In this document: positions 34,542 through 44,834 of the stretch, in pieces
Layout of the letters: each line of letters starts with the position of its first letter
Numbering within the stretch: position 1 is the stretch's first letter
Assembly (NCBI GenBank): GCA_046331565.1
Contig: JAXLQP010000003.1
Location: forward strand, 682,001-746,000
From: DASRDU01 sp046331565
Lineage (GTDB): Bacteria; Acidobacteriota; Blastocatellia; RBC074
DNA: 64,000 nucleotides
Reading direction: 5' to 3'
Position numbers and translations under genes: made by a program
The notes under the pieces: model-generated
The model's input: the letters and a program-made list of their open reading frames with translations, nothing else
What the model was told of the DNA's origin: nothing
Database searches by the model: none

Positions 34542-36085
34542 CGCAGTCTCCTCAGGTCTTGCTGTCACGGTCGAATCATCAAATGCTGTGTGTAGTTTGT
34601 GTGAGTTTGTGTGCAGTGCCCCGACTGTCTGGCACCCGATCAAAAGCGCGCGCAGAGCTTCCCCTTGTTCCCTCACTGGTGTCGTTACGACAACAAGCCC
34701 TGCGCGCGTCGGAAAGCGCGCGTCAGTTGACGCGCATCCGAATAAGCCTGTCCGGCAGCGGGCCTGGCAGGGCGATCCGCAACCGGGTAATTAGTTTTCA
34801 GACAGCAATCCTGGTGTGCGAGATGTGATGCGAAAGCGGCTTCCGCCTGACGCGTCAACTGATTCGCCATCCGGCGCAACTTTTGTATCCCGCAGCCAAC
34901 TGGTGAGGAGTAGCTGCCGGGAAATTGCGCCAGGAATCAAATCTCCTGATTTGAGGCACCAGTCGGAAATCCGGCTGGTGAACAGAGCGGCAGGTCACTC
35001 GGGAACGGGGAAAGTGGTTCGGGCCGAGAGGGCAATGACAATGCGCTCACCACCAAATCAAGCGGGATTGCAGTCTTGTTCCAGCTTTTCAGGCATTAAG
35101 GCGAAAAAAACCTGCGGCGGCTTTTTCATTAAACTGGCAGGAAGATTAGTGAACGAAAGCGGCTCAGGTGATGATGGCCTCACAATACCGGTTGACAACG
35201 CAAAGGCGCGGAGCAGGTAAGCCTGACGTTACCGCTTCGCGCCTCTGCGCCGTGTCCGGTCGGAGCGGGTTCCTGGCTGGAGTGGTTCAGACTCCATCCC
35301 GCACCGCCGGAAGTTGCGTGCATCCCCAGGAATGCACACAAACCTGAATGACGTTCGTGGCGGACACAGAAGTCCTCACAGGCTTCACCGCTCGCCTGTC
35401 AACCTCATCTCTGTCTCCGCCACGAGATGCGCGCCGGTTTGCGCATCACCTGCCGGTCATCCATTCAATAAAACAGCATTCGCGGATGACCATAACTGCT
35501 GGCTGACACCTCAGCCTGATGACTTCTGTCAGCGAATGCCGGATGCCCCTTCCAGCATTCGCTGACCTGCGCGCGCCCGCAAGGCACGCCACAGCTCGCA
35601 GAAAAATCCGTCCCTGCCACCGTCAGTTCAGACGAGGCAGCGCCTGGAAACCACTCTGATTGAGGCAAGGTTATTTCAGCCGACAGCCGTCGCCTGCTGC
35701 GCCAGAGCGCAGCCTGTCTGCCACCTGGCAGCGCGACAGCTCAACTTGTATTCAGATAATCCGGCTCTGCACAGAAGAGCCGCACCGAACATCAGAAGGT
35801 TGTTGTGGTCCCGAACGCAGGCACTGATTTGTTGAGGTGTCCTGCTGTCAGGTTTAACGGCGGAGCCGCGATCAGGTTCCATTTACTTCGCAAAAAAAAC
35901 TGCGCGCTGTTTTCTGATTCCAGGCCAGCACTGCAAAAGCAGCGACCAAAGCGCACAGGCGCAAAGCTGCAATGGTGATGAACTCACCGGTTGCAGCTTT
36001 GCGCCTGTCCGCTTTCCTCACAACTGGAAGGCGTGAGGGGATGAGCGCCGCCATTTTGTGGCGTGCGCCCGGTAGCTGGCGCGCG
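34542..36085. other. 1.5-kb non-coding region rich in hairpins
   Basis: No reading frame here has a ribosome binding site, a recognisable family or plausible composition. It holds three clear palindromes of different families: 35355-35370 with 35410-35425 (15 of 16 pair), 35528-35539 with 35555-35566 (perfect 12 bp), and 35951-35972 with 35991-36012 (21 of 22). An imperfect one lies at about 35200-35260. Near 34710-34735, GCGTCAGTTGACGCGCA repeats the end of the 31419 gene and may be a gene-tail remnant. Confidence 0.6.
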
Positions 36086-39000
36086 TCACTGAACGCGCAC
36101 CAGTTGGAAGTTATCGGCAGTTGCCCACGCGCCCAGATTGGCGCTGGTTCTGAAGTAAATCCCGACCTGGGTGACTCCGGCAGGTACGGTGAAGCGAACC
36201 ACCGCCTTGCGAACCGGGCCGCCCGGAGCCGAATCCGCCGGGCCGTCGGTTCCGTTGTTCCAGTTCACGCCGATGTAAGGCCGCGTGCGCGAGTCATTGC
36301 TGGCCAGGTCGGCGCTGATTTCATAGGTCAACCCCGGCGTCAGACTGACCCACTGAATAATGGAGACAGGCCGCAGCGTTGAAGTCGGCAGCAGTCGTGC
36401 GGCATAGACTCCATTCGTGACGAATGAACCGCGCGCCCGTTCGGCCATCCCCGTCGCCTGCCAGTTCGCCAGCCCGTCCTCAAAGCTCGGATTGAGCAGC
36501 GTGCCGTCATTACCCGGCGTCGGTGTCGGTGTCGGCGTCGGTGTCGGCGTCGGCGTCGGCGTCGGCGTTTCATCGGGCGGAATCCAGGGCGAAGTCAGGT
36601 TGTAATTGAACATCGCGCGCTGATCGGCGCTCAGGTTCTTGTATTTCACCCAGCCCGGATTCGGGTAATAGGTCTTGAACTGCACACGCGGCCCGCTGTA
36701 AGGCGGCGTCACCTGGTAAGTGCCTCCGCCGGGCAGCCCCGTGAAGGCATAGCTGCCGTTGTTGTCAGTAAAGCGCACGCTCGTCAGCGAGCCGGTCAGT
36801 TCCATCCGGTAATTGACCAGCGGATTGCCTGCGCGATCAAGCACGCGCCCGCTGATCGAGTAATAAGCCACCGGCGTCGGCGTCGGCACCGGAGTCGGTG
36901 TCGGCGTGGGAGTTGGCGTCGGTGTGGGAGTCGGTGTGGGAGTTGGAGTTGGTGTCGGTGTTGGCGTTGGTGTCGGCGTCGGCTGCGGATTCACCGTCAC
37001 GGCCTGCGCTGCCGTGCTGGCGTTCGCGCCTTTGCTGTCGGTCGCCACCAGCGAAATCGAATGCTGACCGACGGCCAGTGTGACTGAGGCCGTGCCGGTC
37101 GTGGCAATCTGTGTCTGGCCATCGAACCAGGCCAGCGTCACCTGATCGCCATCAGGATCGGTCGCGCTGCCGCTCAGACTGACGCTTGCGCCGCTCGCTG
37201 AAGTGGCCTGCACCGGCGTTGCAATCGTGCTGGCCGTCACGACCGGTTTGCGGTTCGTGTCGGTCACGGTCAGTTTGAAGGTGCGGGTGGCTGACAACGC
37301 TCCGTCACTGGCGTTGAGCGTGATGTTGTACACGCCGCTTTGCGTGTAATCGGGGCTGATCGTCATCGCAGCCGTGCCGTTATTGAGTGCGCCGAGCGTG
37401 ACGAATGCAGGCGCGCCGCTCATCGTCAGCGTCACAGGGTTGTTGTCAGGATCGCTGACCTGCACGTTAACCTGCGCGCTCGCGCCTTCAGCCACAGTCT
37501 GATCGCTGATTGCGGCAATCACCGGCGGCTGATTCTGCACGGCGCTGATCTGCAACTGGCGAACGCGGTGATTTTCTGAATCGGCAAAAAGCAGGTCGCC
37601 ATTGGCAAGCGTCGTGATGCTGGCCGTAAACGGCGGATTGTAGGTGCTGCGCGCATCGCCGGGCTGACGATTCGGGAGCATCACATTCAGGTTCGCGTCC
37701 TTCGCCGGGCCGCCGTCGCCTGAATAGTTGCCGCCGTAATTGTTCAGCTTTCCGGCCATCGGCACGACCGTGCCATCGGTGTTGATCTGAATCACCTGCT
37801 GCGTGCCGCCGCTCAGCACAAAGACGCGGCCCGCCGCATCAGCCGTCACATCGAGCGGGAAACCAAGCACGCTGAAACCGTTCGGTGAATCAGTGCCCTG
37901 CGCGATGACATCATAAAGCGTCCCGCCCGCGGCGCGCTGCCGCAGCACACGATGATTCGTCGTGTCGGCAATCAGCAGCCGTCCGCTGCGATCAAAGGCC
38001 AGGCCGATGGCGTAACCCGTCTGCAATGCCGCCACGTCGCCGCCTTCGGTCAGCGTTCCCTGCACGCTGCTGATGACGCCCGTGCTGAGGTTGATTTTGC
38101 GAATTGCCCGGTTCCATTTATCAGCGATGTAAATGTTGCCCTGCGCGTCAACATCAACGTCACGCGGAAAGATAATGGCATCGCTCGCCGGGCCGCCGTC
38201 ACCGATGCTCGCTGGTGCGCGGTTGCCCACCGGCAGTCCGGCAATGCGCCTGACCATTCCCGGCGGCACGACGACCGGCGCGGTTGAATTCGGATAGAAG
38301 GTCACATCCGAAGATGAAAGATTCAGGAACGACACGCCCCCGGCCCGCTGCCCTGAAGTCGGGCTGGGATAACGCACGCCGTTTTCTGAATCGGCAATCA
38401 GAATGCCCTGGCCTGTGTAAGCCATGCCCTGCGGCTTGCTGAAGGTATTGGTGGTGATGCGGTCATCGCTTTTGCCGAGATCGGTCTGATCGTTGAGCGT
38501 GACGACCTGACCGGCAGGCACCGTGCGCGCCCATTCGGTTCCGGCAAACAGCGTCACAGCCTGAGCGCCGCGATTGACAAAGCGCAGGCGGCTGCTGCCA
38601 CTGCGTTCGCTGATGAACAGGTTGCCGCTCGCATCGGCAACCGCGCTGGTCGGCAGATTCAGTTCCGCTGCCGTTGCCGGTGAATTGTCATACGGTTCAG
38701 GCAGGCCGCTGCCGACGATGGTGTTGATCTGCTTTGCACCAATCTGCGTGCCGAGCAGCGTCACCGAACTGTTGCCGAGGTTGATGTAACGCACCCGCTT
38801 GTTTCTGAAATCGGGCACATAGACGCCGCCCGCATCAGCGCCGAGCGTCAGGTTGTAACCGTCAGTGCTGCCCGGCAGGCTGAATCCGGCGGTGGTCGCC
38901 AGCGCGCCGTCACCGCAGGCGCTGACAGTCATATCGCAAACCGTAATGTCCTGCGTCCCGCCAACGACGGTCATCGCGCCGCCCGGCGTCAGCTTCACGA

Positions 39001-39967
39001 TGTTCTGAGCATTGCCCTGCGCGGTGTAAAGATTGCCGTCCGGCCCGACCGTAATGCCGAGCGGAAAGAGCAGCCCGGAATACGTTGTAAAGATGCTCAG
39101 CGTGGCATCCACCCTGCGAATGCGGCCAGGTGATGTGCGCGTGGTTCCGCCTTCGGAAATGTAAAGATTGCCGCTCGCATCAAAGGCAAGTCCGGTGGCA
39201 TTGACCAGTTTGGCCTGGTTGGCCGGGCCGCCGTTGACATCGCCGAGCGGAGTGCCGCCTCCGGCAATCACCTGATCCACTCCGCCAGGGCCGACCTTGT
39301 AGACGATGTTCGATGAGGACTGCCCGCCGATGTAATAAATTTCGTGCGTGGTCGGATGAATCGCCAGCCCGCGCCCGTTGGTCATTTCGCTGCTGCTCGC
39401 CACAGTCGTCACTGCGCCCGGCGCAATCGTGCGGCCCGCGACCGTGACATTCTGCGTGCTGACATTGACGGCGCGCACTGAATTGCGCAGCGGCGTCAGC
39501 AGGTAAAGCGCGCTGCCATCAGGTTCAATCGCCATCGCCGGAACACTGTCGAGGATGATCAGACCAGCCGGCACATCATCGCTGTCGGCGCTGCCACCGC
39601 CCGCGATGCGTCCGATGGCGCCCGCTTCGATGGTCACGGAACCGATGGTCACGGCCTGCGCACTGGTGTTGACGAAGCGCACCACATAACCATAATTCGC
39701 CAGATCGTTGAGCGAAGTGCCGCCATCAAGCACATAAAATCCGCGCCGCGCCGGGTCGGCCAGCACCGCCGTCGGACTCATCACCGGAGCCTGCTTCGCT
39801 GCCACATTAGCCGCGAGTCCGCCACCGGCCACCGTGACAATCGTCGCATTGAGCGCACTGCCCGATGATTGCGCCAGCAGCGGCAGCGTTGTCGGCTGGC
39901 ACAGCAACACAGCCAGCATCAGCGTCACGAATCGCATCAGTTGATTGTTCATTTTTTTCTGCGTCAT
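36086..39967 (-). CDS. Secreted NHL beta-propeller protein with Ig-like domain, Pro-Thr linkers and C-terminal tail module
   Basis: 1293 residues. Signal peptide at about 8-33 (FVTLMLAVLLCQPTTLPLLAQ). The large N-terminal part (40-810) has NHL-type propeller repeats (GLAFDASGNLYISEGG, DVDAQGNIYIADKWNRAIRKI, LADTTNHRVL-like strands). An Ig/cadherin-like domain follows (PPVIAAISDQTVAEGASAQV, SDPDNNPVTL), then a PKD-like domain and a (PT)n linker. The tail module shared with 31419-34541 comes last: YYSISGRVLDRAGNPLVNY, FKTYYPNPGWVKYKNLS, a second PTPT linker and a domain ending DNFQLVRVQ. GGGAG lies eleven bases before ATG 39967. Function is probably surface binding. Confidence 0.87.
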   Translation of the reverse strand: MTQKKMNNQLMRFVTLMLAVLLCQPTTLPLLAQSSGSALNATIVTVAGGGLAANVAAKQAPVMSPTAVLADPARRGFYVLDGGTSLNDLANYGYVVRFVNTSAQAVTIGSVTIEAGAIGRIAGGGSADSDDVPAGLIILDSVPAMAIEPDGSALYLLTPLRNSVRAVNVSTQNVTVAGRTIAPGAVTTVASSSEMTNGRGLAIHPTTHEIYYIGGQSSSNIVYKVGPGGVDQVIAGGGTPLGDVNGGPANQAKLVNATGLAFDASGNLYISEGGTTRTSPGRIRRVDATLSIFTTYSGLLFPLGITVGPDGNLYTAQGNAQNIVKLTPGGAMTVVGGTQDITVCDMTVSACGDGALATTAGFSLPGSTDGYNLTLGADAGGVYVPDFRNKRVRYINLGNSSVTLLGTQIGAKQINTIVGSGLPEPYDNSPATAAELNLPTSAVADASGNLFISERSGSSRLRFVNRGAQAVTLFAGTEWARTVPAGQVVTLNDQTDLGKSDDRITTNTFSKPQGMAYTGQGILIADSENGVRYPSPTSGQRAGGVSFLNLSSSDVTFYPNSTAPVVVPPGMVRRIAGLPVGNRAPASIGDGGPASDAIIFPRDVDVDAQGNIYIADKWNRAIRKINLSTGVISSVQGTLTEGGDVAALQTGYAIGLAFDRSGRLLIADTTNHRVLRQRAAGGTLYDVIAQGTDSPNGFSVLGFPLDVTADAAGRVFVLSGGTQQVIQINTDGTVVPMAGKLNNYGGNYSGDGGPAKDANLNVMLPNRQPGDARSTYNPPFTASITTLANGDLLFADSENHRVRQLQISAVQNQPPVIAAISDQTVAEGASAQVNVQVSDPDNNPVTLTMSGAPAFVTLGALNNGTAAMTISPDYTQSGVYNITLNASDGALSATRTFKLTVTDTNRKPVVTASTIATPVQATSASGASVSLSGSATDPDGDQVTLAWFDGQTQIATTGTASVTLAVGQHSISLVATDSKGANASTAAQAVTVNPQPTPTPTPTPTPTPTPTPTPTPTPTPTPTPTPVPTPTPVAYYSISGRVLDRAGNPLVNYRMELTGSLTSVRFTDNNGSYAFTGLPGGGTYQVTPPYSGPRVQFKTYYPNPGWVKYKNLSADQRAMFNYNLTSPWIPPDETPTPTPTPTPTPTPTPTPGNDGTLLNPSFEDGLANWQATGMAERARGSFVTNGVYAARLLPTSTLRPVSIIQWVSLTPGLTYEISADLASNDSRTRPYIGVNWNNGTDGPADSAPGGPVRKAVVRFTVPAGVTQVGIYFRTSANLGAWATADNFQLVRVQ

Positions 39968-40339
39968 GAGTGTCTTACTCCCTGGGTTGGCTCTTCCGGC
40001 TGCGCCGCGGCTGTCCGGCCCTGCGACCCTGACCTGGCGCGGCAGTCTGGTGATGTGATGGCAGCAGGGGTTCTCTGGATTTCACCCTGCTGAAAGCAGA
40101 AATAACCAATGGCTCCGCAAGTCCATTAACTCAGCCGGAAAAGTTTCACTGGCGCACAACCGCATTAAGACAGACCGGAAGAGAGAGAACGGAATAAACG
40201 GAAATAACGAAACAGACGGAAAGCAGACAGAGTCCAGCCTGAAATTTTCCGTTTGTTCCGTTCTCTCTCTTCCGGTCTGTCCTGAAGCCTTGAGATAAAA
40301 TCCGTCAGATGAGGTCTGAGGCAGGAAAAAAGGAAGGTT
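39968..40339. other. Non-coding gap with a 34-bp inverted repeat
   Basis: No gene. The arms 40169-40202 and 40248-40281 pair at 33 of 34 positions (outer part GACAGACCGGAAGAGAGAGA). The repeat family differs from the others in the window. Located downstream of the Cys-rich protein gene and upstream of the NHL propeller gene; it could act as a transcript-end hairpin. Confidence 0.75.
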
Positions 40340-41008
40340 TTATGTCGCGGCTGATTCAGCCTCTGCAAAAGGCCGCTGTTCAAGCTGATTCCAGCGCCGC
40401 CTGATTTCCAGCACTTCGTCAGCCATGTTCAGCAGTTGTTCTCTGATCTGCGCGCCCGAAAGTCTGAGCGGCCCCGGATAAAGCACCGGCAGTGCGAGCG
40501 GGCGCGTCCGCTCACGATCAACCGGCGGCACGCGCGTGACCATTTCGTAGAGGCGAAATTCAGCCGAACCCGGATACCACTTCATCCACTTCAGCAGCCG
40601 CCCCGTTTCAGGATCGCATTCTGAAATGGCATTGAGCAGCGCGCTGCAAACAAAGCCCGTGCAGAAGACATTTTTTTTCAGACAACCTTCAGCGCCGAGA
40701 TGACGACACATCGGCGGACAGCACCCGGTTCCCTGCGCGTGACACCGCCCGCAGATTTCGCCCGCGCCGCTCTCAGCCCAGAACCGATCCATCGTCGCAA
40801 TCAGTTCCTCACGCGTGATCTGCTGATCGTCTGCCAACTGATGAGCGCGAAGCTGCTCAGCCTGCGCCGCGCGAATCGAGCGACGTTCGGCGCGCGCGCA
40901 TTTCACGCATAACCGGACGTGCCCCCTTTCAGCAGGCACGCCGATTTCGGTAAAAAAATACTGTTCATATTCGCGGACGTTTGCATCGCCGCATTTTTCG
41001 CAACTCAT
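40340..41008 (-). CDS. Cys-rich zinc-ribbon-like hypothetical protein
   Basis: 222 residues from ATG 41008; ATG 41035 would add nine. The N-terminus MSCEKCGDANV with a later LCVKCARAE is a CxxC pair as in McsA-type zinc ribbons. A second Cys cluster follows at 95-130 (ICGRCHAQGTGCCPPMCRHL, CLKKNVFCTGFVCSALL), which could hold two more metals. The C-terminus is helical. Cytoplasmic, no signal peptide. No known enzyme motif; a redox or metal-binding role is inferred from Cys spacing only. Confidence 0.65.
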   Translation of the reverse strand: MSCEKCGDANVREYEQYFFTEIGVPAERGHVRLCVKCARAERRSIRAAQAEQLRAHQLADDQQITREELIATMDRFWAESGAGEICGRCHAQGTGCCPPMCRHLGAEGCLKKNVFCTGFVCSALLNAISECDPETGRLLKWMKWYPGSAEFRLYEMVTRVPPVDRERTRPLALPVLYPGPLRLSGAQIREQLLNMADEVLEIRRRWNQLEQRPFAEAESAAT

Positions 41009-41186
41009 GTGCTGCTCATTGTGATGCTGAATCATTGTTACTGCTCTCTGAGTTTCCGGGTGATTCTACAACAAGGGACAGCCAGCAAAGGCATTTTATC
41101 TTTCTGACAAGGGCATCAGATCCACCGTATCTGCGTGTTGTTTTGCAACGGTGAACTGGTTGACATACTCATTTCTCAGTATGTTT

Positions 41187-44100
41187 TCAGAATCTGGCGT
41201 ATCCACCGATGACGATGAATGACGCCCACTGATACGGGCGTCGGCGAAGGGGCGCGGAACTGCTGAGTAAATCCAGTTGAGCAAGTCTCAGGGCGGCGGC
41301 GGTTGAGAGATGCTGCTGTCTGCGATGACGGTGAAAGCTGGTCATCAGTTCGGCTGTCGCTTCGGACTCGACCGGCCAGAGGCTCGCCACGACGAGCGGC
41401 ACTCCGGCGGCGATGAAGGGCCGGGCCATGCTGATGGCTCCTTCACCGCGCCAGGCGCGCTCGATCCCGCTCTGACAGGATGACAGCACGACCAGTCGCG
41501 TCCGGCTCAGTTTCAACTGATAAATTTCGAAAGCTTCCAGCAGGCCGTTGAATTCGGGGTGCGCGGCCTGCTCAGGCTCCGGGGCCAGCAGCAGCCTCGA
41601 ACGCAGCGGAGAGCGTTCATCAATGACCGTATGCGCGGCCAGATGGATCACGGCTGAATCACTGAGTCTGTTTCTGACTTCCCTTTCCGTCGCTCCTGTG
41701 CCGGTCAGCGGAGGCTGCGCCTGATAGCAGGCGGCCACGGCTTCGGCTTCTCTGCCAGCCGAGGGCAGATCAGGCAGTGACGGAAACCGGCTGTGATCAA
41801 AGCGCGGATTGCCGACGGCCAATAAACTTTCTTCTGCGATCTTCTCTTTTTGCCGGGCGAGATCAGAACAGAAAAGAAAGAGGCTGGCACTGGGAGCGAC
41901 AGTGAGAACGAAGTCCTCAATCAGATGCCTGCCGGAAACGGGTGAAACCAGCGCACTGTACGGCAGGTAATTGAGAATCCCGTCGGGAATAATGCAAAGC
42001 TGCTTCTGCCGATCCAGCAATGATTCCACCGGGCTGATCAGGATTTTGTACAACTGCTTTGCATAGTCCGTGATTTCTGCTCCGGCATCCCCGTCCGGCT
42101 GTGCTGCTGTCCGCAGGTACTCCTTTACCCTGCTGTCGAGTTCGGCCTGTTCGATCTTTATTTCGCGGCTGGCAAACCCGATACAGGAGATGACCCAGAT
42201 GATCGTTTTGTGTTCGAGCGCAGCGTACTGCAAAACCTGAACCTGTTCGGGCAACTGCGCCTGAATTGCAGCCAATGGCAGCGGCTTTGCGACTTCGGGC
42301 AGCACGATTTCAGGCTCTCCCTGCCGCTGCGTCATCTTCGCTCCGACGGTGGCCAGATCAAGCAGCGACCGGGCGCGACTGTCTTCGGCGTACTGAAATG
42401 CCCGCTGCTCGTCGTGTCGGCGTGAATATGCGAAATCAATCGCCGCATCGTACAAATTCTGTCCGGCATCGAAAAAGCTGTTGCGGTACTCTTCCTCAAT
42501 GATTCTGGCGCGATACTGTTCATAGAGGTCGAGGGCAGTCTTCAATTCCTTCTCTGCGTTTTCGTCCTGCCCGAGTTCAACCAGGGCGTGCAGTTTGCCG
42601 CTGTGCGCGCGATACAGGTAAGTATGAAGTCCCGGTCTTTCATAAAGCGAAATCGCCTGGTCATAACAGGCGACCGCTTCACTGAACTCTCGCTGCTGCA
42701 GGTACAGGTCTGCGAGTTGCAGCAGCGAACTGGCTTCCATATTGAGTCGGCTGGCCTCACTGCTGATCTTTCTTCCTTCTTCGAGTGCCAGTTGCCCGTT
42801 CCTGATTGCTTCGTCGTTGTGATGCAATCGCTGGTGAATCATTCCCAGCCGCGCATAGGAACGCGAAATGATCAAAGGCAGACCTGACTCAAGCGCCAGC
42901 CGCAAAGCTTCCTGCTGGAATTCGAGCGCCGCACCGTCAAGACCGAGATGACAGAAATCAAGCGCCAGTTCGTAATACAGCGGCCAGATCTGCTTCGGGT
43001 CAGGAACAAAATCCCTGGTCAGTTCGAAAGCGCGCAACCCGTCACCAAGCGCCTGCTGGTAATTGCCCAGGCGAATATGAATCGAGGCCTGTTCGATCAG
43101 GTTTCTGAGCATGCCGCCTGAATCCTCGATCCGGGCGGCAACCTGAAAAGAACGTGCGACATATTCGAGCGCCCTGGAATACTCGCTGAAGCTGTCCCGC
43201 ACATCGGCAATGGCATTGAGTGATTGCGCGAGCAGCCACTGATAACCGCGCTCTTCACAAACGCGGGAGAGCGGTTCAAAGAGCGCAAGGCTGCGCGGCT
43301 GATCGGGAATCCGCACATAGCAGTAGCCCGCCCAGCTTCTGGCCCGGATGGCTTCACCGTCATCAGATGCGCGCTCAAACAGATTTTCGGCCTCTGAATA
43401 GAGCGTGATCGCCCTTTCCAGTTCAGAGCGGTTATAAAATTCGCCAGCCTGTTTCATCAGTCCGCGAGCCTGAGTAACCAGTACGCGCTGGCCGGGATTC
43501 AGACGCGCGTAGAACCGGGCCAGATCAGCGGTGAACCGGTCACCCGTTTTTTGTTCCTCAATATCTCCTGCCAGTGATAACAGGCGCAGTTGCTGCCCGG
43601 CTTCGGTCAGCCGGTTCTGTGCTGACAGTTCAAGAAATGAATCGAGCAGGCGTTCGACGATGGTGTTGCCGGTGCGGGCGCGACTCTGGCTCAGGGCTTT
43701 CCAGACGGCTCCGTTGTCTCCGGTTCCGGCAGCATTGAGAAAGTCCTGAAAAGCCCGGCCCTGATTCTGCGAGGTCTTCTGCTGCTGCTCTTCCAGCAGC
43801 CTGAGTTTCAGCCTTGCTTCTTCCGCCCACTGCGAATTTGAATCCTGCTCAAGATACTTTTGCCAGTCTGCCCGCGCCTGCGGCAACAGATGCATGCTCT
43901 CGTACAGCAGCGCGCGATTGAAGCGGGCTTCCGGCAGCGAACTGTTCAGTTCCAGCGCCCTGTTGAAGTGTTCCAGCGCTCGCCCGAACAATTCAAGCTC
44001 CTGCCCGGCATTCTCCGGCTGAGCTGTGACCCTGGCCTTTTCAAACAGCGTGACACCAAGATCGTTATGCAGTCTGGCATCCTCTGCGGCGACTTTCAGC

Positions 44101-44771
44101 GCAGCCTCAAACTGTTCTCTGGCCTTGTCGAATTCGCCGCGAGTGAGATAAAGCCAGCCCAGGGCCTGCCAGGTTTTCGCGCCCGGATGCTGTTGTGCCG
44201 CGTCAAGCAGCAATCTTTCCGCGCGATCACGCGCCACATAGTCCGTCGTCCCCTGCGTCGCTCCGCGCATTCTCGACCACGAGCCATAACCGAAACCGGA
44301 AATGCGTGATTCCAGCGGCCTCGGAAAAGCCTGTCTGAGAGCCACGACACCGCGCGCCAGATCAGACTGGTAAAACATCAGCCACCAGGCCGCCGTCCCG
44401 ATTCCCAGCAGGAGAACCGTTACGGCCAGCACGCGCCAGCGAAAAAACAGCGTGGTCAGCCAAAGCCACATTTCATGCCGGAATGCGGTCTTTGGTCTGT
44501 TGCTGTCGGCATATTTGATGAGTCCCTTTAACAGCACCAGTTTCCGCCTGCGCTCAGGCGTCGCAAGGAAGTTTTTCCTGAACAGCTTCCGTTCATCAGG
44601 CGTGAGCCTGTCAAGCAGGTAATCCTCAATCAGTTCATCCTCAACGAGACACACCTGCCTCTCAAAATCGTCATCCCTGAGCAGGCGTATTTCCACCAGC
44701 TCATTGCCCTGTGCCGGATCGCTGAGAAGGTAATTTCTGATCTCTCGTTCTTCTTCCTCGTTGAAGGTCAT
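41187..44771 (-). CDS. Anti-sigma-like / membrane / TPR / CHAT protease fusion
   Basis: 1194 residues. Residues 1-95 resemble an anti-sigma N-terminal domain without zinc ligands (EDELIEDYLLDRLTPDERKL, ATPERRRKL). A transmembrane helix follows at about 112-134, then many TPR repeats from 170 to about 830. A C-terminal CHAT (caspase-HetF-associated) domain has the predicted dyad His1047 (VIHLAAH) and Cys1099 (VVLSSCQSG) and a typical WPVESEAT segment. The ECF sigma gene is 63 bp upstream in the same direction, so this is probably its membrane-bound regulator, which could be switched by protease-dependent cleavage. Confidence 0.88.
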   Translation of the reverse strand: MTFNEEEEREIRNYLLSDPAQGNELVEIRLLRDDDFERQVCLVEDELIEDYLLDRLTPDERKLFRKNFLATPERRRKLVLLKGLIKYADSNRPKTAFRHEMWLWLTTLFFRWRVLAVTVLLLGIGTAAWWLMFYQSDLARGVVALRQAFPRPLESRISGFGYGSWSRMRGATQGTTDYVARDRAERLLLDAAQQHPGAKTWQALGWLYLTRGEFDKAREQFEAALKVAAEDARLHNDLGVTLFEKARVTAQPENAGQELELFGRALEHFNRALELNSSLPEARFNRALLYESMHLLPQARADWQKYLEQDSNSQWAEEARLKLRLLEEQQQKTSQNQGRAFQDFLNAAGTGDNGAVWKALSQSRARTGNTIVERLLDSFLELSAQNRLTEAGQQLRLLSLAGDIEEQKTGDRFTADLARFYARLNPGQRVLVTQARGLMKQAGEFYNRSELERAITLYSEAENLFERASDDGEAIRARSWAGYCYVRIPDQPRSLALFEPLSRVCEERGYQWLLAQSLNAIADVRDSFSEYSRALEYVARSFQVAARIEDSGGMLRNLIEQASIHIRLGNYQQALGDGLRAFELTRDFVPDPKQIWPLYYELALDFCHLGLDGAALEFQQEALRLALESGLPLIISRSYARLGMIHQRLHHNDEAIRNGQLALEEGRKISSEASRLNMEASSLLQLADLYLQQREFSEAVACYDQAISLYERPGLHTYLYRAHSGKLHALVELGQDENAEKELKTALDLYEQYRARIIEEEYRNSFFDAGQNLYDAAIDFAYSRRHDEQRAFQYAEDSRARSLLDLATVGAKMTQRQGEPEIVLPEVAKPLPLAAIQAQLPEQVQVLQYAALEHKTIIWVISCIGFASREIKIEQAELDSRVKEYLRTAAQPDGDAGAEITDYAKQLYKILISPVESLLDRQKQLCIIPDGILNYLPYSALVSPVSGRHLIEDFVLTVAPSASLFLFCSDLARQKEKIAEESLLAVGNPRFDHSRFPSLPDLPSAGREAEAVAACYQAQPPLTGTGATEREVRNRLSDSAVIHLAAHTVIDERSPLRSRLLLAPEPEQAAHPEFNGLLEAFEIYQLKLSRTRLVVLSSCQSGIERAWRGEGAISMARPFIAAGVPLVVASLWPVESEATAELMTSFHRHRRQQHLSTAAALRLAQLDLLSSSAPLRRRPYQWASFIVIGGYARF

Positions 44772-44834
44772 TGATATTCCCTTTGCAGGTGATCTGCGCC
44801 TTCACCCATATAAGGGCGGAAACCCGGTTTCATT

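Noticed and set aside
35465..36054. Three leftward frames of 60-68 codons in the long gap
   Set aside because: No Shine-Dalgarno, atypical composition, and they run through palindromes.
36500..36990. GTCGGCGTC-type tandem repeats as satellite or structural DNA
   Set aside because: They are in frame within the NHL propeller gene and encode Pro-Thr linkers; the same kind of coding repeat occurs at 31870-31915.
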